NCBI RefSeq assembly: GCF_030733265.1
Contig: NZ_JASHJI010000002.1
Coordinates: forward strand, 1-64,000
Source: Roseibium sp. MMSF_3412
GTDB lineage: Bacteria > Pseudomonadota > Alphaproteobacteria > Rhizobiales > Stappiaceae
Direction: 5' to 3'
Length of the DNA stretch: 64,000 nt
Every line of letters begins with the position of its first letter. Position 1 is the stretch's first letter. Shown one piece after another: positions 44,255-52,662 of the stretch. The notes below the pieces were generated by a model. The model saw only the letters and a list, made by a program, of their open reading frames with translations. It made no database searches and was not told the origin of the DNA. A program made the position numbers and the translations under genes.

Positions 44255-44776
44255 ATGCTCTCATTTTCCAGCAAGAACTCCTATTCCGTTTTGCGGGCGG
44301 CGGCGGGTCTGCTGCTTCTCGGCTTCCTCGCCGCATGCCAGTCGTCGACACAGACGCCGGCACCGATTTCCGGGCCGGTCTCCGCGCCTTCCATTGCCGG
44401 GCAGGCAGTTGACGAAAACGTCGTAACCTTCGCGTTCGAGCCATTTACCGGTGCTCCGGGCAATATTGCCGACGAACTTTCGGAATATATCGGCAGGGAA
44501 GCGCGCCAGCAGGGAATTACACTTGTCAGGCGTGTCGGAGCAGCCGCAACCTATCGGGTCAACGGTTACCTTGCCGCCACGGGTCAACCGTCCAACGGAA
44601 CCGTGTTCTATGTCTTCGATATCGTTGACGCCAACGGCAGCCGGCTGAAACGAATCTCCGGAACCGAGTCGACGGGGGGAGCATCCGGCGACCCCTGGCA
44701 GGCGGTCAGCTCGTCGACCCTGTCGCGAATCGCAACGCGCTCGATGGTGGAAATCGAGGCCTGGCTCAACCGATAA
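44255..44776 (+). CDS. Putative lipoprotein
   Basis: A 173-residue lipoprotein. The signal peptide ends in the lipobox LAAC (LGFLAACQSS), so Cys28 should be acylated by Lgt. A Ser/Thr/Pro linker (about 29-45) precedes a compact domain with VTFAFEPFTGAPGNIAD, a conserved-looking YRVNGYLAA and VFYVFDIVDANGSRL. The function is unknown to me. ATG 44255. Confidence 0.85.
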   Translation: MLSFSSKNSYSVLRAAAGLLLLGFLAACQSSTQTPAPISGPVSAPSIAGQAVDENVVTFAFEPFTGAPGNIADELSEYIGREARQQGITLVRRVGAAATYRVNGYLAATGQPSNGTVFYVFDIVDANGSRLKRISGTESTGGASGDPWQAVSSSTLSRIATRSMVEIEAWLNR

Positions 44777-45014
44777 TGCTCTCTTAGCCGGGCAATGATC
44801 GCTCTGCGTCACAAAAAATCAAAAAAAGACTGTTTGAGGGCCTATCACCTGTTGTGGTCCGGTTGCTTGGTTGTTACAACGCCGCCGCCTGCCGGGGGTC
44901 GCCTGAACACAACCTGCGGCACCGGGCACTCGACACGACATAGGCCTTTTCAGCGTGTTTGCAGGGTCATGACAGCCCTCTTTCCCGCCGTCGCACCAGA
45001 AGGACTTGCGGCTC

Positions 45015-45947
45015 ATGAAGATCGTCGCGGGCAATTCGAACCGAGCCCTGGCTGAGGAAATTTCCAACTACCTGGATGTACCTCTCGCCAAATGCCAGGT
45101 CAGGCGCTTCGCCGACCAGGAAATCTTCGTAGAAATTCAAGAAAATGTGCGCGGCGAAGATGTATTCGTCGTGCAGCCGACCAGCTACCCGGCAAACGAT
45201 CACCTGATGGAGTTGCTCATCATCATCGATGCGCTCCGCCGCTCCTCCGCCAGGCGCATCACAGCCGCGATCCCCTATTTCGGGTATGCGCGTCAGGATC
45301 GCCGGGCCTCCGGCCGCACACCGATCTCGGCGAAACTGGTGGCCAATCTGATCACCAACGCAGGCGCTGACCGTGTTTTGACCCTGGATCTCCACGCCGG
45401 ACAGATCCAGGGTTTTTTCGACATACCGACAGACAACCTCTTCGCCGCTCCCGTGATGACCCGCGATATCAAGGAGCGCTACGCGACCGACAACGTGATG
45501 GTGGTGTCGCCCGATGTCGGCGGTGTTGTCCGCGCCCGTGCACTCGCCAAACGGATCGACGCCCCGCTTTCGATCGTCGACAAACGGCGTGACAAGCCCG
45601 GGGAATCGGAAGTGATGAACATCATCGGAGAGGTGAAGGGCTATGACTGCATTCTTGTCGATGACATCGTCGACAGTGGCGGCACGCTCTGCAATGCGGC
45701 CGAGGCCCTGCTGTCCCAGGGAGCGGAATCCGTCACGGCCTACATCACCCATGGCGTGCTTTCGGGCGGGGCCGTGGCACGGGTGACGTCTTCGAAGCTG
45801 AAAGAGCTTGTCATCACCAATTCGATCGAACCGACAGCGGCAATAACTGCTGCAGCCAACATCCGCACGATCTCGATTGCCCCCCTCATCGGCGAGGCGA
45901 TCAATCGAACGGCCCTGGAGAAGTCTGTCTCCAGCCTGTTCAGCTGA
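45015..45947 (+). CDS. prs: Ribose-phosphate pyrophosphokinase (PRPP synthetase)
   Basis: A 310-residue enzyme making PRPP from ribose-5-phosphate and ATP for nucleotide, His and Trp synthesis. Landmarks: [30 protein letters not shown] (catalytic loop region), [15 protein letters not shown] and the PRPP loop [13 protein letters not shown] 45015 matches the usual N-terminus [10 protein letters not shown] strong terminator follows, so it is not part of the ABC operon behind it. Confidence 0.97.
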   Translation: MKIVAGNSNRALAEEISNYLDVPLAKCQVRRFADQEIFVEIQENVRGEDVFVVQPTSYPANDHLMELLIIIDALRRSSARRITAAIPYFGYARQDRRASGRTPISAKLVANLITNAGADRVLTLDLHAGQIQGFFDIPTDNLFAAPVMTRDIKERYATDNVMVVSPDVGGVVRARALAKRIDAPLSIVDKRRDKPGESEVMNIIGEVKGYDCILVDDIVDSGGTLCNAAEALLSQGAESVTAYITHGVLSGGAVARVTSSKLKELVITNSIEPTAAITAAANIRTISIAPLIGEAINRTALEKSVSSLFS

Positions 45948-45972
45948 GACCGGCCAAAGGGACGCTTCAAAA

Positions 45973-45997
45973 ACGCCGGTCGCACCGGCGTTTTTTT
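45973..45997 (+). terminator. Intrinsic terminator of prs
   Basis: ACGCCGGT (45973-45980) and ACCGGCGT (45984-45991) form a perfect 8-bp stem with a 3-nt loop, followed by a run of seven Ts. Confidence 0.95.
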
Positions 45998-46162
45998 GTT
46001 GGTGCCGGTCATGCAAGGCGGCAAGCTTCGCGCCTGACGGGCATGCGCCCAAAAAATTTTCCCAATTGATCAAAAAATTCGCTTTGAGAGCCCGTGCACA
46101 GCTTGTGAGCACGCATATTTTGTGATCAACTTTTCGGGTAAAAATACTTCCAGGGGATTCCG

Positions 46163-47170
46163 ATGCTCGTATCAAAACAATTTTCCAGGGTCCGCAGGGC
46201 CCTGTTGTCGGCCGCGTTGGCCGTCACAGCCACCGTCGCATTGCCGGCTGCCGGCGCGATGGCCGCCGATCCGATCAAGGTGGCCGCGATCTACACGGTT
46301 CCGGTTGAACAGCAATGGGTCAGCCGGATCGACAAGGCGCTGAAAGCGGCGCAGGAGCGGGGTGAAATCACGTACACCTTCTCCGAAAATGTCGCCAACA
46401 CCGACTATGAGCGCGTGATGCGCGAATATGCCGAACAGGGCATGGATCTCGTGGTCGGAGAAGCCTTCGCCGTGGAGCGCGCAGCGCGCAAGGTCGCAGC
46501 CGAATACCCGGACACGGCTTTCCTGATGGGGTCTTCCTTCGGTCCGGCCAAGCCGAATTTCGCCGTTTTCGACAACTGGATCCACGAACCCAGCTACCTG
46601 TCGGGCATGATCGCCGGTGCCAGCACGAAGTCGAACGTGATCGGCATGGTCGGCGGATATGCCATTCCGGAAGTCAACCGCCTGATGCATGCCTTCATGG
46701 ATGGCGCGACCTCCGTCAATCCGGACGTGAAGTTCCTCGTGACCTTCATCAACTCCTGGTATGACCCGCCCAAGGCCAAGGAAGCAGCCTTTGCCATGAT
46801 CGACAAGGGAGCCGACATTCTTTACGCCGAGCGCTTCGGTGTTTCCGACGCGGCAAAGGAAAAAGAAATCCTTGCGATCGGCAACGTGATCGACACGTCC
46901 GCGGACTATCCCGGAACGATCCTGTCTTCCGCGCTCTGGCACATGGAACCGACCATCGACCGCGCGGTTACCGCTGTTGTCGACGGCAGCTTTGAGCCGG
47001 CCGACTACGGTCCGTTCAGCTTCATGTCCTATGGCGGCGGCAGCTTCATCGTGGATGAAAGCCTGGCCGATCCGGAAGCCGTGGCGGCTGCCAAGGAGAA
47101 GGAACAGGAAATTCTGGACGGTCTCTTCCGCGTCAATGTGAACGACAGCGAACCCAAGTCGACGATGTAA
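46163..47170 (+). CDS. BMP-family ABC transporter substrate-binding protein
   Basis: A 335-residue periplasmic binding protein. The signal peptide (about 1-34, ending AAGAMAA) is followed by a BMP/PnrA-like domain: KVAAIYTVPVEQQWVSRID, VVGEAFAVERAARKVA, and NVIGMVGGYAIPEVNR. BMP proteins bind nucleosides or related ligands. First gene of an operon with an ATPase, two permeases and cytosine deaminase, which supports a nucleobase or nucleoside ligand. A 10-bp stem-loop follows its stop. Upstream (46020-46162) is A/T-rich, with two GATCAA elements that could be a regulator site. Confidence 0.93.
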   Translation: MLVSKQFSRVRRALLSAALAVTATVALPAAGAMAADPIKVAAIYTVPVEQQWVSRIDKALKAAQERGEITYTFSENVANTDYERVMREYAEQGMDLVVGEAFAVERAARKVAAEYPDTAFLMGSSFGPAKPNFAVFDNWIHEPSYLSGMIAGASTKSNVIGMVGGYAIPEVNRLMHAFMDGATSVNPDVKFLVTFINSWYDPPKAKEAAFAMIDKGADILYAERFGVSDAAKEKEILAIGNVIDTSADYPGTILSSALWHMEPTIDRAVTAVVDGSFEPADYGPFSFMSYGGGSFIVDESLADPEAVAAAKEKEQEILDGLFRVNVNDSEPKSTM

Positions 47171-47176
47171 AGACCT

Positions 47177-47203
47177 CTGCCGGCGGCTGACCGCCGCCGG
47201 CAG
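47177..47203 (+). promoter_or_regulatory. Intercistronic stem-loop after the BMP binding-protein gene
   Basis: CTGCCGGCGG (47177-47186) and CCGCCGGCAG (47194-47203) form a perfect 10-bp stem with a 7-nt loop, six bases after the stop codon. There is no T-run. Like the stem at 27733-27758 it directly follows a binding-protein gene and probably stabilises that part of the message. Confidence 0.75.
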
Positions 47204-47254
47204 TTCCCGCCCAAGCCGCCTTTACGGCCGACAAACCAAATTCCGGAGCTCCGC

Positions 47255-48799
47255 ATGACGGACCCCATACAAGCGGCGGAGACCGTTCTCAGGCTGGACG
47301 GTATCACCAAGCGCTTTGGCGACTTGACGGCAAATTGCGACGTGTCGCTCGACCTCGCCAGGGGGGAAATTCTGGCTCTTCTGGGCGAGAACGGTGCCGG
47401 GAAAACCACCCTGATGAACATCCTGTTCGGTCACTATGTGGCCGACGAGGGTCAGGTGTATATCGCCTCGCCCGGAACCGGGTTGAGTGAACTGGAAGCC
47501 GGCTCGCCCCATGCCGCGCTTGAAGCGGGCATCGGCATGGTCCATCAGCACTTCACGCTTGCAGAGAACCTGAGTGCCCTCGACAACATTGTGCTCGGCA
47601 CCGAAAACCTCTCCGCCCTGACCTCCGCCCGCAAACCTGCCCGACAGAAACTTGAAGACCTGATTGCACGCTCCGGATTGAGCGTGCCGCTGGATGCCCG
47701 GATTTCGCAGCTTTCGGTCGGCGAAAAGCAGCGCGTGGAAATCTTGAAGGCGCTCTACCGCGATGCCCGCGTCCTGGTTCTCGACGAGCCGACCGCCGTG
47801 CTGACACCGCAGGAATCCGACACCCTGTTCGCCACACTGAAAAAGCTCGCGGACGACGGGCTCGCCATCATTTTCATCTCCCACAAACTTGCCGAGGTCA
47901 TCGCCTCGTCCCATCGCGTCGCCGTTCTTCGAGGCGGACGCAAGGTGGCAGATCTTCCCACCGCCGATTGCGATCTCAGGAAACTGGCGGAACTCATGGT
48001 TGGCCACGAAATCGTGGAAACGGTGCGCAGCAAGGGATCGCCAGGAGCACCGCTTCTCGCCTTGAACGCTGTTTCAGCCGGCGAAGGACGGGACGCCCTG
48101 CACGAGGTCGATCTGACCTTGAATTCGGGCGAGATCCTGGGGATCGCGGGCGTCTCGGGCAATGGCCAGACCATGCTCGCACGCGTTATCTCGGGCCTGC
48201 AGGTGCCGGCCTCGGGAACAATGACACTTGCCGGAAACGACGAGACGGGTGCGAATGCGCGCAAGATGATCGACGAAGGCCTCGCCCGTATTCCCGAAGA
48301 CCGTCATCACGACGGCATCGTCGGCGCCATGAGCGTTTCGGAAAACCTTGCAATCGAATCCATCCGCAAGCCCCAGAACCAGCGCTTCGGGCTGCTGCGC
48401 TTTTCCGCCATGCGCGAAACCGCCAGGCGGCTGATAGAAACCTACGACATCCGTTGCCAGGGTGAGGACAGCCCGGCACGGCTTCTTTCCGGCGGCAACA
48501 TCCAGAAAATCGTGCTCGCGCGAACGCTCGATCCCGAACCGCAAGTGGTTCTTGCCGCACAGCCGTCCCGGGGTCTGGATGTCGGCGCGACCTCGGACGT
48601 CCACAAACGCCTGCTGGCGGCGCGCGACCGGGGAGCCGGCGTGATCCTGATTTCCGAGGATCTCGACGAACTGATGCGCCTGTCCGACCGCATCGCGGTG
48701 ATACACAGGGGACGTCTTTCAGCCGCTGATCCGACCGAAGCGCTTGATCGCGGAACGCTCGGATTGCGCATGGCCGGCCAGAGTGGAGAAGCAGCATGA
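47255..48799 (+). CDS. ABC transporter ATP-binding protein (duplicated NBD, nucleoside type)
   Basis: A 514-residue protein with two nucleotide-binding domains in tandem. NBD1 has Walker A GENGAGKTT, the signature LSVGEKQR and Walker B VLVLDEPTAVL. NBD2 has a degenerate Walker A (GVSGNGQT), signature LLSGGNIQK and a shortened Walker B region (VVLAAQPSRGLDVG). This asymmetric pair is typical of the YufO/RbsA group. Its stop overlaps the next gene's ATG (ATGA). Confidence 0.95.
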   Translation: MTDPIQAAETVLRLDGITKRFGDLTANCDVSLDLARGEILALLGENGAGKTTLMNILFGHYVADEGQVYIASPGTGLSELEAGSPHAALEAGIGMVHQHFTLAENLSALDNIVLGTENLSALTSARKPARQKLEDLIARSGLSVPLDARISQLSVGEKQRVEILKALYRDARVLVLDEPTAVLTPQESDTLFATLKKLADDGLAIIFISHKLAEVIASSHRVAVLRGGRKVADLPTADCDLRKLAELMVGHEIVETVRSKGSPGAPLLALNAVSAGEGRDALHEVDLTLNSGEILGIAGVSGNGQTMLARVISGLQVPASGTMTLAGNDETGANARKMIDEGLARIPEDRHHDGIVGAMSVSENLAIESIRKPQNQRFGLLRFSAMRETARRLIETYDIRCQGEDSPARLLSGGNIQKIVLARTLDPEPQVVLAAQPSRGLDVGATSDVHKRLLAARDRGAGVILISEDLDELMRLSDRIAVIHRGRLSAADPTEALDRGTLGLRMAGQSGEAA

Positions 48800-49878
48800 T
48801 CCGGTTTGAACCGCGCCCGCCGGCGTCCGTGTCGCGCATGCTCGGCGTGTCCCTTGCTGCGGCCCTGGCCGCTCTGGTTCTGGCAGCCATTCCCATGCTC
48901 TTTGCCGGATTGTCGGTGTTCGAGGCCTACGGTCTGATGGTCAAGGGAGCCTTCGGGTCGCTGTTTGCCTTCACCGAGATGCTGACACGGGCAACGCCGC
49001 TAATCCTGACCGGGCTTGCGGCAGCCGTTGCCTTCCGCGCCAAGCTCTGGAACATCGGCGCCGAGGGTCAGCTCTACGTGGGGGCACTTGCCGCCGTTGC
49101 CGTCGGCACCGGCGCAATCGCCGCCCCGGCTTTTGTTCTCATACCTCTGGTCGTCATTGCAGGCGCGTTGGCAGGCGGCTTGCTGATGCTTGGTCCGACC
49201 CTGCTGAAGACCCGCCTGGGCGTGGACGAGGTCGTCACGACGCTCCTCTTGAACTTCATCGTCCTGCTGTTTGTGCAGATGATGCTGGAAGGTCCCATGC
49301 AGGACCCGATGGGCATGGGCTGGCCGCAGTCGGAGCCGATCGTCGATGAAGCCGCCCTGCCCAAGCTGCTCGACCGCATGCGCATCCACTGGGGTCTCGT
49401 TCTTGCGCTGGCGGCCTCGCTCGGCGTCTATTTCCTGCTCAAGCGAACCGTCTGGGGTTTTGAAATCCGCGCCGTCGGCGAAAACGCGGCGGCCGCCCGC
49501 CACGCGGGCATTCCGGTCACGGCGACGTTCATGCGTGTCGGCCTCCTTTCCGGCGCACTTGCCGGGATCGCCGGTGTCGGTGAAGTTGCCGGGCTCAAGG
49601 GATATCTGACAGCGGATCTGTCGCCCGGCTTCGGCTATTCCGGCATTGTCGTTGCCATGCTGGCGGGCCTGTCGCCCATCGGCGTTGTCTTTGCGGCCCT
49701 TTTCATCGCCAGTATCTTTGTCGGAGCGGACTCCATGTCCCGTGCCACCGGCGTCTCCAACTATCTGGCGGATCTCATCGTTGCGATGGCGCTGCTGTGT
49801 GTCCTCGTCTCAGGTCTGTTCCTGCGCTTCAAGGTGAAGTTCATTACAGCACCGTCAGCCAGGGAGGCAGGACAATGA
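48796..49878 (+). CDS. ABC transporter permease, nucleoside type (YufP-like)
   Basis: A 360-residue inner-membrane permease of the BPD_transp_2 fold with about 9 helices. Landmarks: ATPLILTGLAAAVAFRAKLWNIGAEGQ and VGENAAAARHAGIPV (the EAA-like loop that contacts the ATPase). Overlaps the ATPase gene and the next permease gene by four bases each (ATGA), so subunits are made together. Confidence 0.94.
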   Translation: MIRFEPRPPASVSRMLGVSLAAALAALVLAAIPMLFAGLSVFEAYGLMVKGAFGSLFAFTEMLTRATPLILTGLAAAVAFRAKLWNIGAEGQLYVGALAAVAVGTGAIAAPAFVLIPLVVIAGALAGGLLMLGPTLLKTRLGVDEVVTTLLLNFIVLLFVQMMLEGPMQDPMGMGWPQSEPIVDEAALPKLLDRMRIHWGLVLALAASLGVYFLLKRTVWGFEIRAVGENAAAARHAGIPVTATFMRVGLLSGALAGIAGVGEVAGLKGYLTADLSPGFGYSGIVVAMLAGLSPIGVVFAALFIASIFVGADSMSRATGVSNYLADLIVAMALLCVLVSGLFLRFKVKFITAPSAREAGQ

Positions 49879-50819
49879 TCGAGATCATCGAAATCCTGTT
49901 GTCCGCCAATTTCTGGGCAGCTGCCCTGCGCATCGCCACCCCGCTGATCTTCGGCGTGATCGGAGCGCTGATTTGCGAGCGCGCTGGCGTGCTCAATCTC
50001 GGCATCGAGGGGATATTCACAGCCGGCGCCATGGCCGGCTGGATGGCCGTCTGGCTGGGCGCCGGTCTATGGGGCGGTGTGCTGGTGGCCGCAGGTGCTG
50101 GTGCCCTCTTCGGGCTGATCCACGCGATCCTCACCGTACCGCTGGGGCTTTCCCAGCATGTTTCGGGCATTGGCGTAACGCTCTTTGCCACGTCCTTGAG
50201 TTATTTCATCTATCGCACGGCCTTGCCGGATGTGTCCTCGCCTCCCCGGATCGATGCCTTCCAGCCCCTCGACATTCCGGTTCTGAGCGAGCTGCCCTTC
50301 ATCGGCCCTGCGCTGTTTCAACAGACGCCGCTGACCTTCCTGGCTCTCTTCCTGGTGCTTGCCACAGCCTATGTCCTGTACAGAACCCCGCTCGGGCTAG
50401 CGATCCAGGCCGTCGGAGACAACCCGGCAGCGGTCGAGTCGCAAGGGCTGTCCGTTTATGCGATCCGCATGGGAACCGTGGTTGCCGGTTCGGCGATCAT
50501 GGCGCTCGGTGGTGCTTTCCTGACGATGTCCGCATTCGACGCATTTTTCTTCGGCATGGTCAACGGGCGCGGCTGGATTTGTATCGCTCTCACCGTCTTC
50601 GCCTCCTGGCGTCCCGGCAAGGCACTGGTCGGCGCCCTGCTCTTTGGTGCGTTCGACGCCTTCCAGGTAAGGCTGCAAACCGAAGTCGGCAGCTTCATCC
50701 CCGGCCAGGTCTTCCTGATGATGCCCTACATCCTGTCGATCGCGGCGCTGATCGTGGTGGCGAGGCGGGCCGATTATCCGCGCGCACTGCTCGTTCCGTA
50801 TTTCAGGGGCCAACGCTGA
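49875..50819 (+). CDS. ABC transporter permease, nucleoside type (YufQ-like)
   Basis: A 314-residue second permease of the same transporter. Landmarks: ICERAGVLNLGIEGIFTAGA and the coupling loop AVGDNPAAVESQGLSV. About 9 helices. ATG 49875 overlaps the previous stop. The cytosine deaminase gene starts 11 bp after its stop. Confidence 0.94.
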   Translation: MIEIIEILLSANFWAAALRIATPLIFGVIGALICERAGVLNLGIEGIFTAGAMAGWMAVWLGAGLWGGVLVAAGAGALFGLIHAILTVPLGLSQHVSGIGVTLFATSLSYFIYRTALPDVSSPPRIDAFQPLDIPVLSELPFIGPALFQQTPLTFLALFLVLATAYVLYRTPLGLAIQAVGDNPAAVESQGLSVYAIRMGTVVAGSAIMALGGAFLTMSAFDAFFFGMVNGRGWICIALTVFASWRPGKALVGALLFGAFDAFQVRLQTEVGSFIPGQVFLMMPYILSIAALIVVARRADYPRALLVPYFRGQR

Positions 50820-50830
50820 GGTAACACCCG

Positions 50831-52123
50831 ATGACACTTGATCTTCTGGTTAAGAACGCAAACCTGCCCGACGGAAGAACCGGGATCGACATTGCCTGTA
50901 GGAACGGCAGGATCGAGGCCGTCGAGGCTGGTATAGGTGCGGACGCCGGCGAGATCATCGATGCGGCCGGAAAACTGGTCTCGCCGCCCTTCATCGACAG
51001 TCACTTTCACATGGATGCAACGCTCTCACTCGGGCTGCCGCGCATGAACCGCAGCGGCACGCTGCTGGAAGGGATTGCGCTTTGGGGTGAACTCAAGGAG
51101 ATCCTGACGGTCGAGGCCGTTGTCGAACGGGCCCTTAAATACTGCGATCTTGCCGTATCACAGGGCCTTCTGGCCATCCGCACACACGTGGATGTCTGCG
51201 ACGACCGGCTGACCGGTGTGAAAGGCCTTCTGGAAGTCCGCGAAAAGGTCCGGGACTATATCGATCTGCAACTGGTCGCCTTCCCTCAGGATGGCCTCTA
51301 CCGCTCGGCAAACGCGGAAAGGAACCTGCTCACGGCGCTTGATATGGGTGTCGACATTGTCGGCGGCATTCCCCATTTCGAACGCACCATGGACGATGGC
51401 GCCAAGTCGGTCGCAAGACTGTGCGAGATCGCCGCTGAACGCGGCCTCATGGTCGACATGCATTGCGATGAAACGGACGATCCGATGTCGCGCCACATCG
51501 AAACGCTCGCGTACGAAACCCAGCGGCTGGGACTTCAGGGCCGCGTTGCCGGTTCTCACCTGACCTCCATGCACTCCATGGACAACTACTATGTGTCCAA
51601 GCTGCTTCCGCTCATTGCCGAGGCCGGGGTGCATGCAATCGCCAACCCGCTGATCAACATCACCCTTCAGGGCCGCCACGACACCTATCCCAAACGGCGC
51701 GGCCAGACCCGCGTGCCGGAACTGCGTGCCTATGGCGTCAACGTTTCCTTCGGCCACGACTGTGTGATGGACCCCTGGTACTCCATGGGATCGGGCGACA
51801 TGCTCGAAGTCGCTTCCATGGGGCTGCACGTCGCCCAGATGACCAGCCGCGATGACATCCGCTACGCCTATGACTGCGTCACCGCGCACCCGGCAAAGGC
51901 AATGGGTCTCGAAGGCTATGGTCTCGAAAAAGGATGCAAGGCCGACTTTGTCGTCCTTCAGGCCCGCGATACGATCGAAGCCATCCGCTTGAAGGCGACG
52001 CGGCTTAAGGTGGTCAAGGGCGGCAGGGTCATCGCCGCAACGCCGGAACGCAAGGCTGACCTTTTCCTCGCAGACCGGCCCGCGACCGTCGATCCGAGCA
52101 GCTATGCACCCGACGAAGACTGA
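50831..52123 (+). CDS. codA: Cytosine deaminase (amidohydrolase family)
   Basis: A 430-residue metal-dependent deaminase converting cytosine to uracil and ammonia; related enzymes act on isoguanine or other aminopyrimidines. Metal ligands are all present: HFHMD (His-x-His), VDMHCDETDD (His and catalytic Glu), GSHLTSMHS (His) and FGHDCVMDPW (Asp). LVSPPFIDSH is the family entry motif. It is the last gene of the BMP-transporter operon, so the transporter most likely brings in its substrate or a nucleoside precursor. The C-terminus ends in an acidic tail. Confidence 0.92.
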   Translation: MTLDLLVKNANLPDGRTGIDIACRNGRIEAVEAGIGADAGEIIDAAGKLVSPPFIDSHFHMDATLSLGLPRMNRSGTLLEGIALWGELKEILTVEAVVERALKYCDLAVSQGLLAIRTHVDVCDDRLTGVKGLLEVREKVRDYIDLQLVAFPQDGLYRSANAERNLLTALDMGVDIVGGIPHFERTMDDGAKSVARLCEIAAERGLMVDMHCDETDDPMSRHIETLAYETQRLGLQGRVAGSHLTSMHSMDNYYVSKLLPLIAEAGVHAIANPLINITLQGRHDTYPKRRGQTRVPELRAYGVNVSFGHDCVMDPWYSMGSGDMLEVASMGLHVAQMTSRDDIRYAYDCVTAHPAKAMGLEGYGLEKGCKADFVVLQARDTIEAIRLKATRLKVVKGGRVIAATPERKADLFLADRPATVDPSSYAPDED

Positions 52124-52662
52124 CCGGGATATCGGGAAAGTGATCTGAGCAGCCACGCCGATAACATAGGCCGCGCTCCGGGTGCGTCTCCCCCCTTTCG
52201 GGGCTGGCCTTTCGCCTTTCTCAGGATGCTTTCACCCTCGTCATTGCCGGACTTGATTCACTGCTGTCCGGTTTAGAAAGTGCTGTCGAATTTATGCAGT
52301 TGAGAGAGCGGCACAATTCTTTGCGGTGCCAAATCGGGATAGCGAATTTTCTCCGGCTTGTCGTCCCGGTTTGCCGCACGCGCGGCAAGACCGGGAGCCA
52401 GTACGCCGTATCGCTGAAGTTGGAAGAAGGCGGAGAAACATGCGGTTACTGGGTCCCTGCCTTCCGCTGCGCTTCAGCAGGGACGACAAGTCTGCAGATG
52501 CGAGCGACCTGTTTAGCGATAAGCCGGACAGCATTGGACTTGATCCGGCAATCCATGCCGTCACGTTTCAACTGGACAACCAGCGTGCCTTGGACACGAA
52601 ACGGCATGGATGCCATGGTTGAACCATGGCACGTCGGGGAAAGTAGCTGAAGCCAGATGCGG
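52124..52662. other. 539-bp intergenic region with REP-like inverted elements
   Basis: No gene seen. It separates codA from the chemoreceptor operon (convergent ends). The middle is a nested inverted cluster (52243-52552). After it comes GCCATGGTT-type inverted sequence (52611-52629). No T-run terminator is seen for either gene; the palindromes may serve as ends for both transcripts. Confidence 0.6.
52243..52552. repeat. Nested inverted REP-like cluster
   Basis: The outer arms are 52243-52271 and 52524-52552. Each has two 9-bp boxes, ATTGCCGGA and GCTGTCCGG (reverse complements on the right), separated by exactly 11 nt on both sides. The inner pair is 52357-52403 and 52447-52490, each running from CTTGTCGTCCC to CCAGTA in opposite orientation, with a strong hairpin inside. 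The left inner hairpin pairs 52365-52377 with 52382-52395, with one bulge. The pattern is that of paired REP units (BIME-like). Confidence 0.7.

Noticed and set aside
46020..46162. Purine-type riboswitch upstream of the BMP binding-protein gene
   Set aside because: Looked for because of the nucleoside context; no conserved riboswitch core or multi-helix junction is visible, only short GATCAA repeats.
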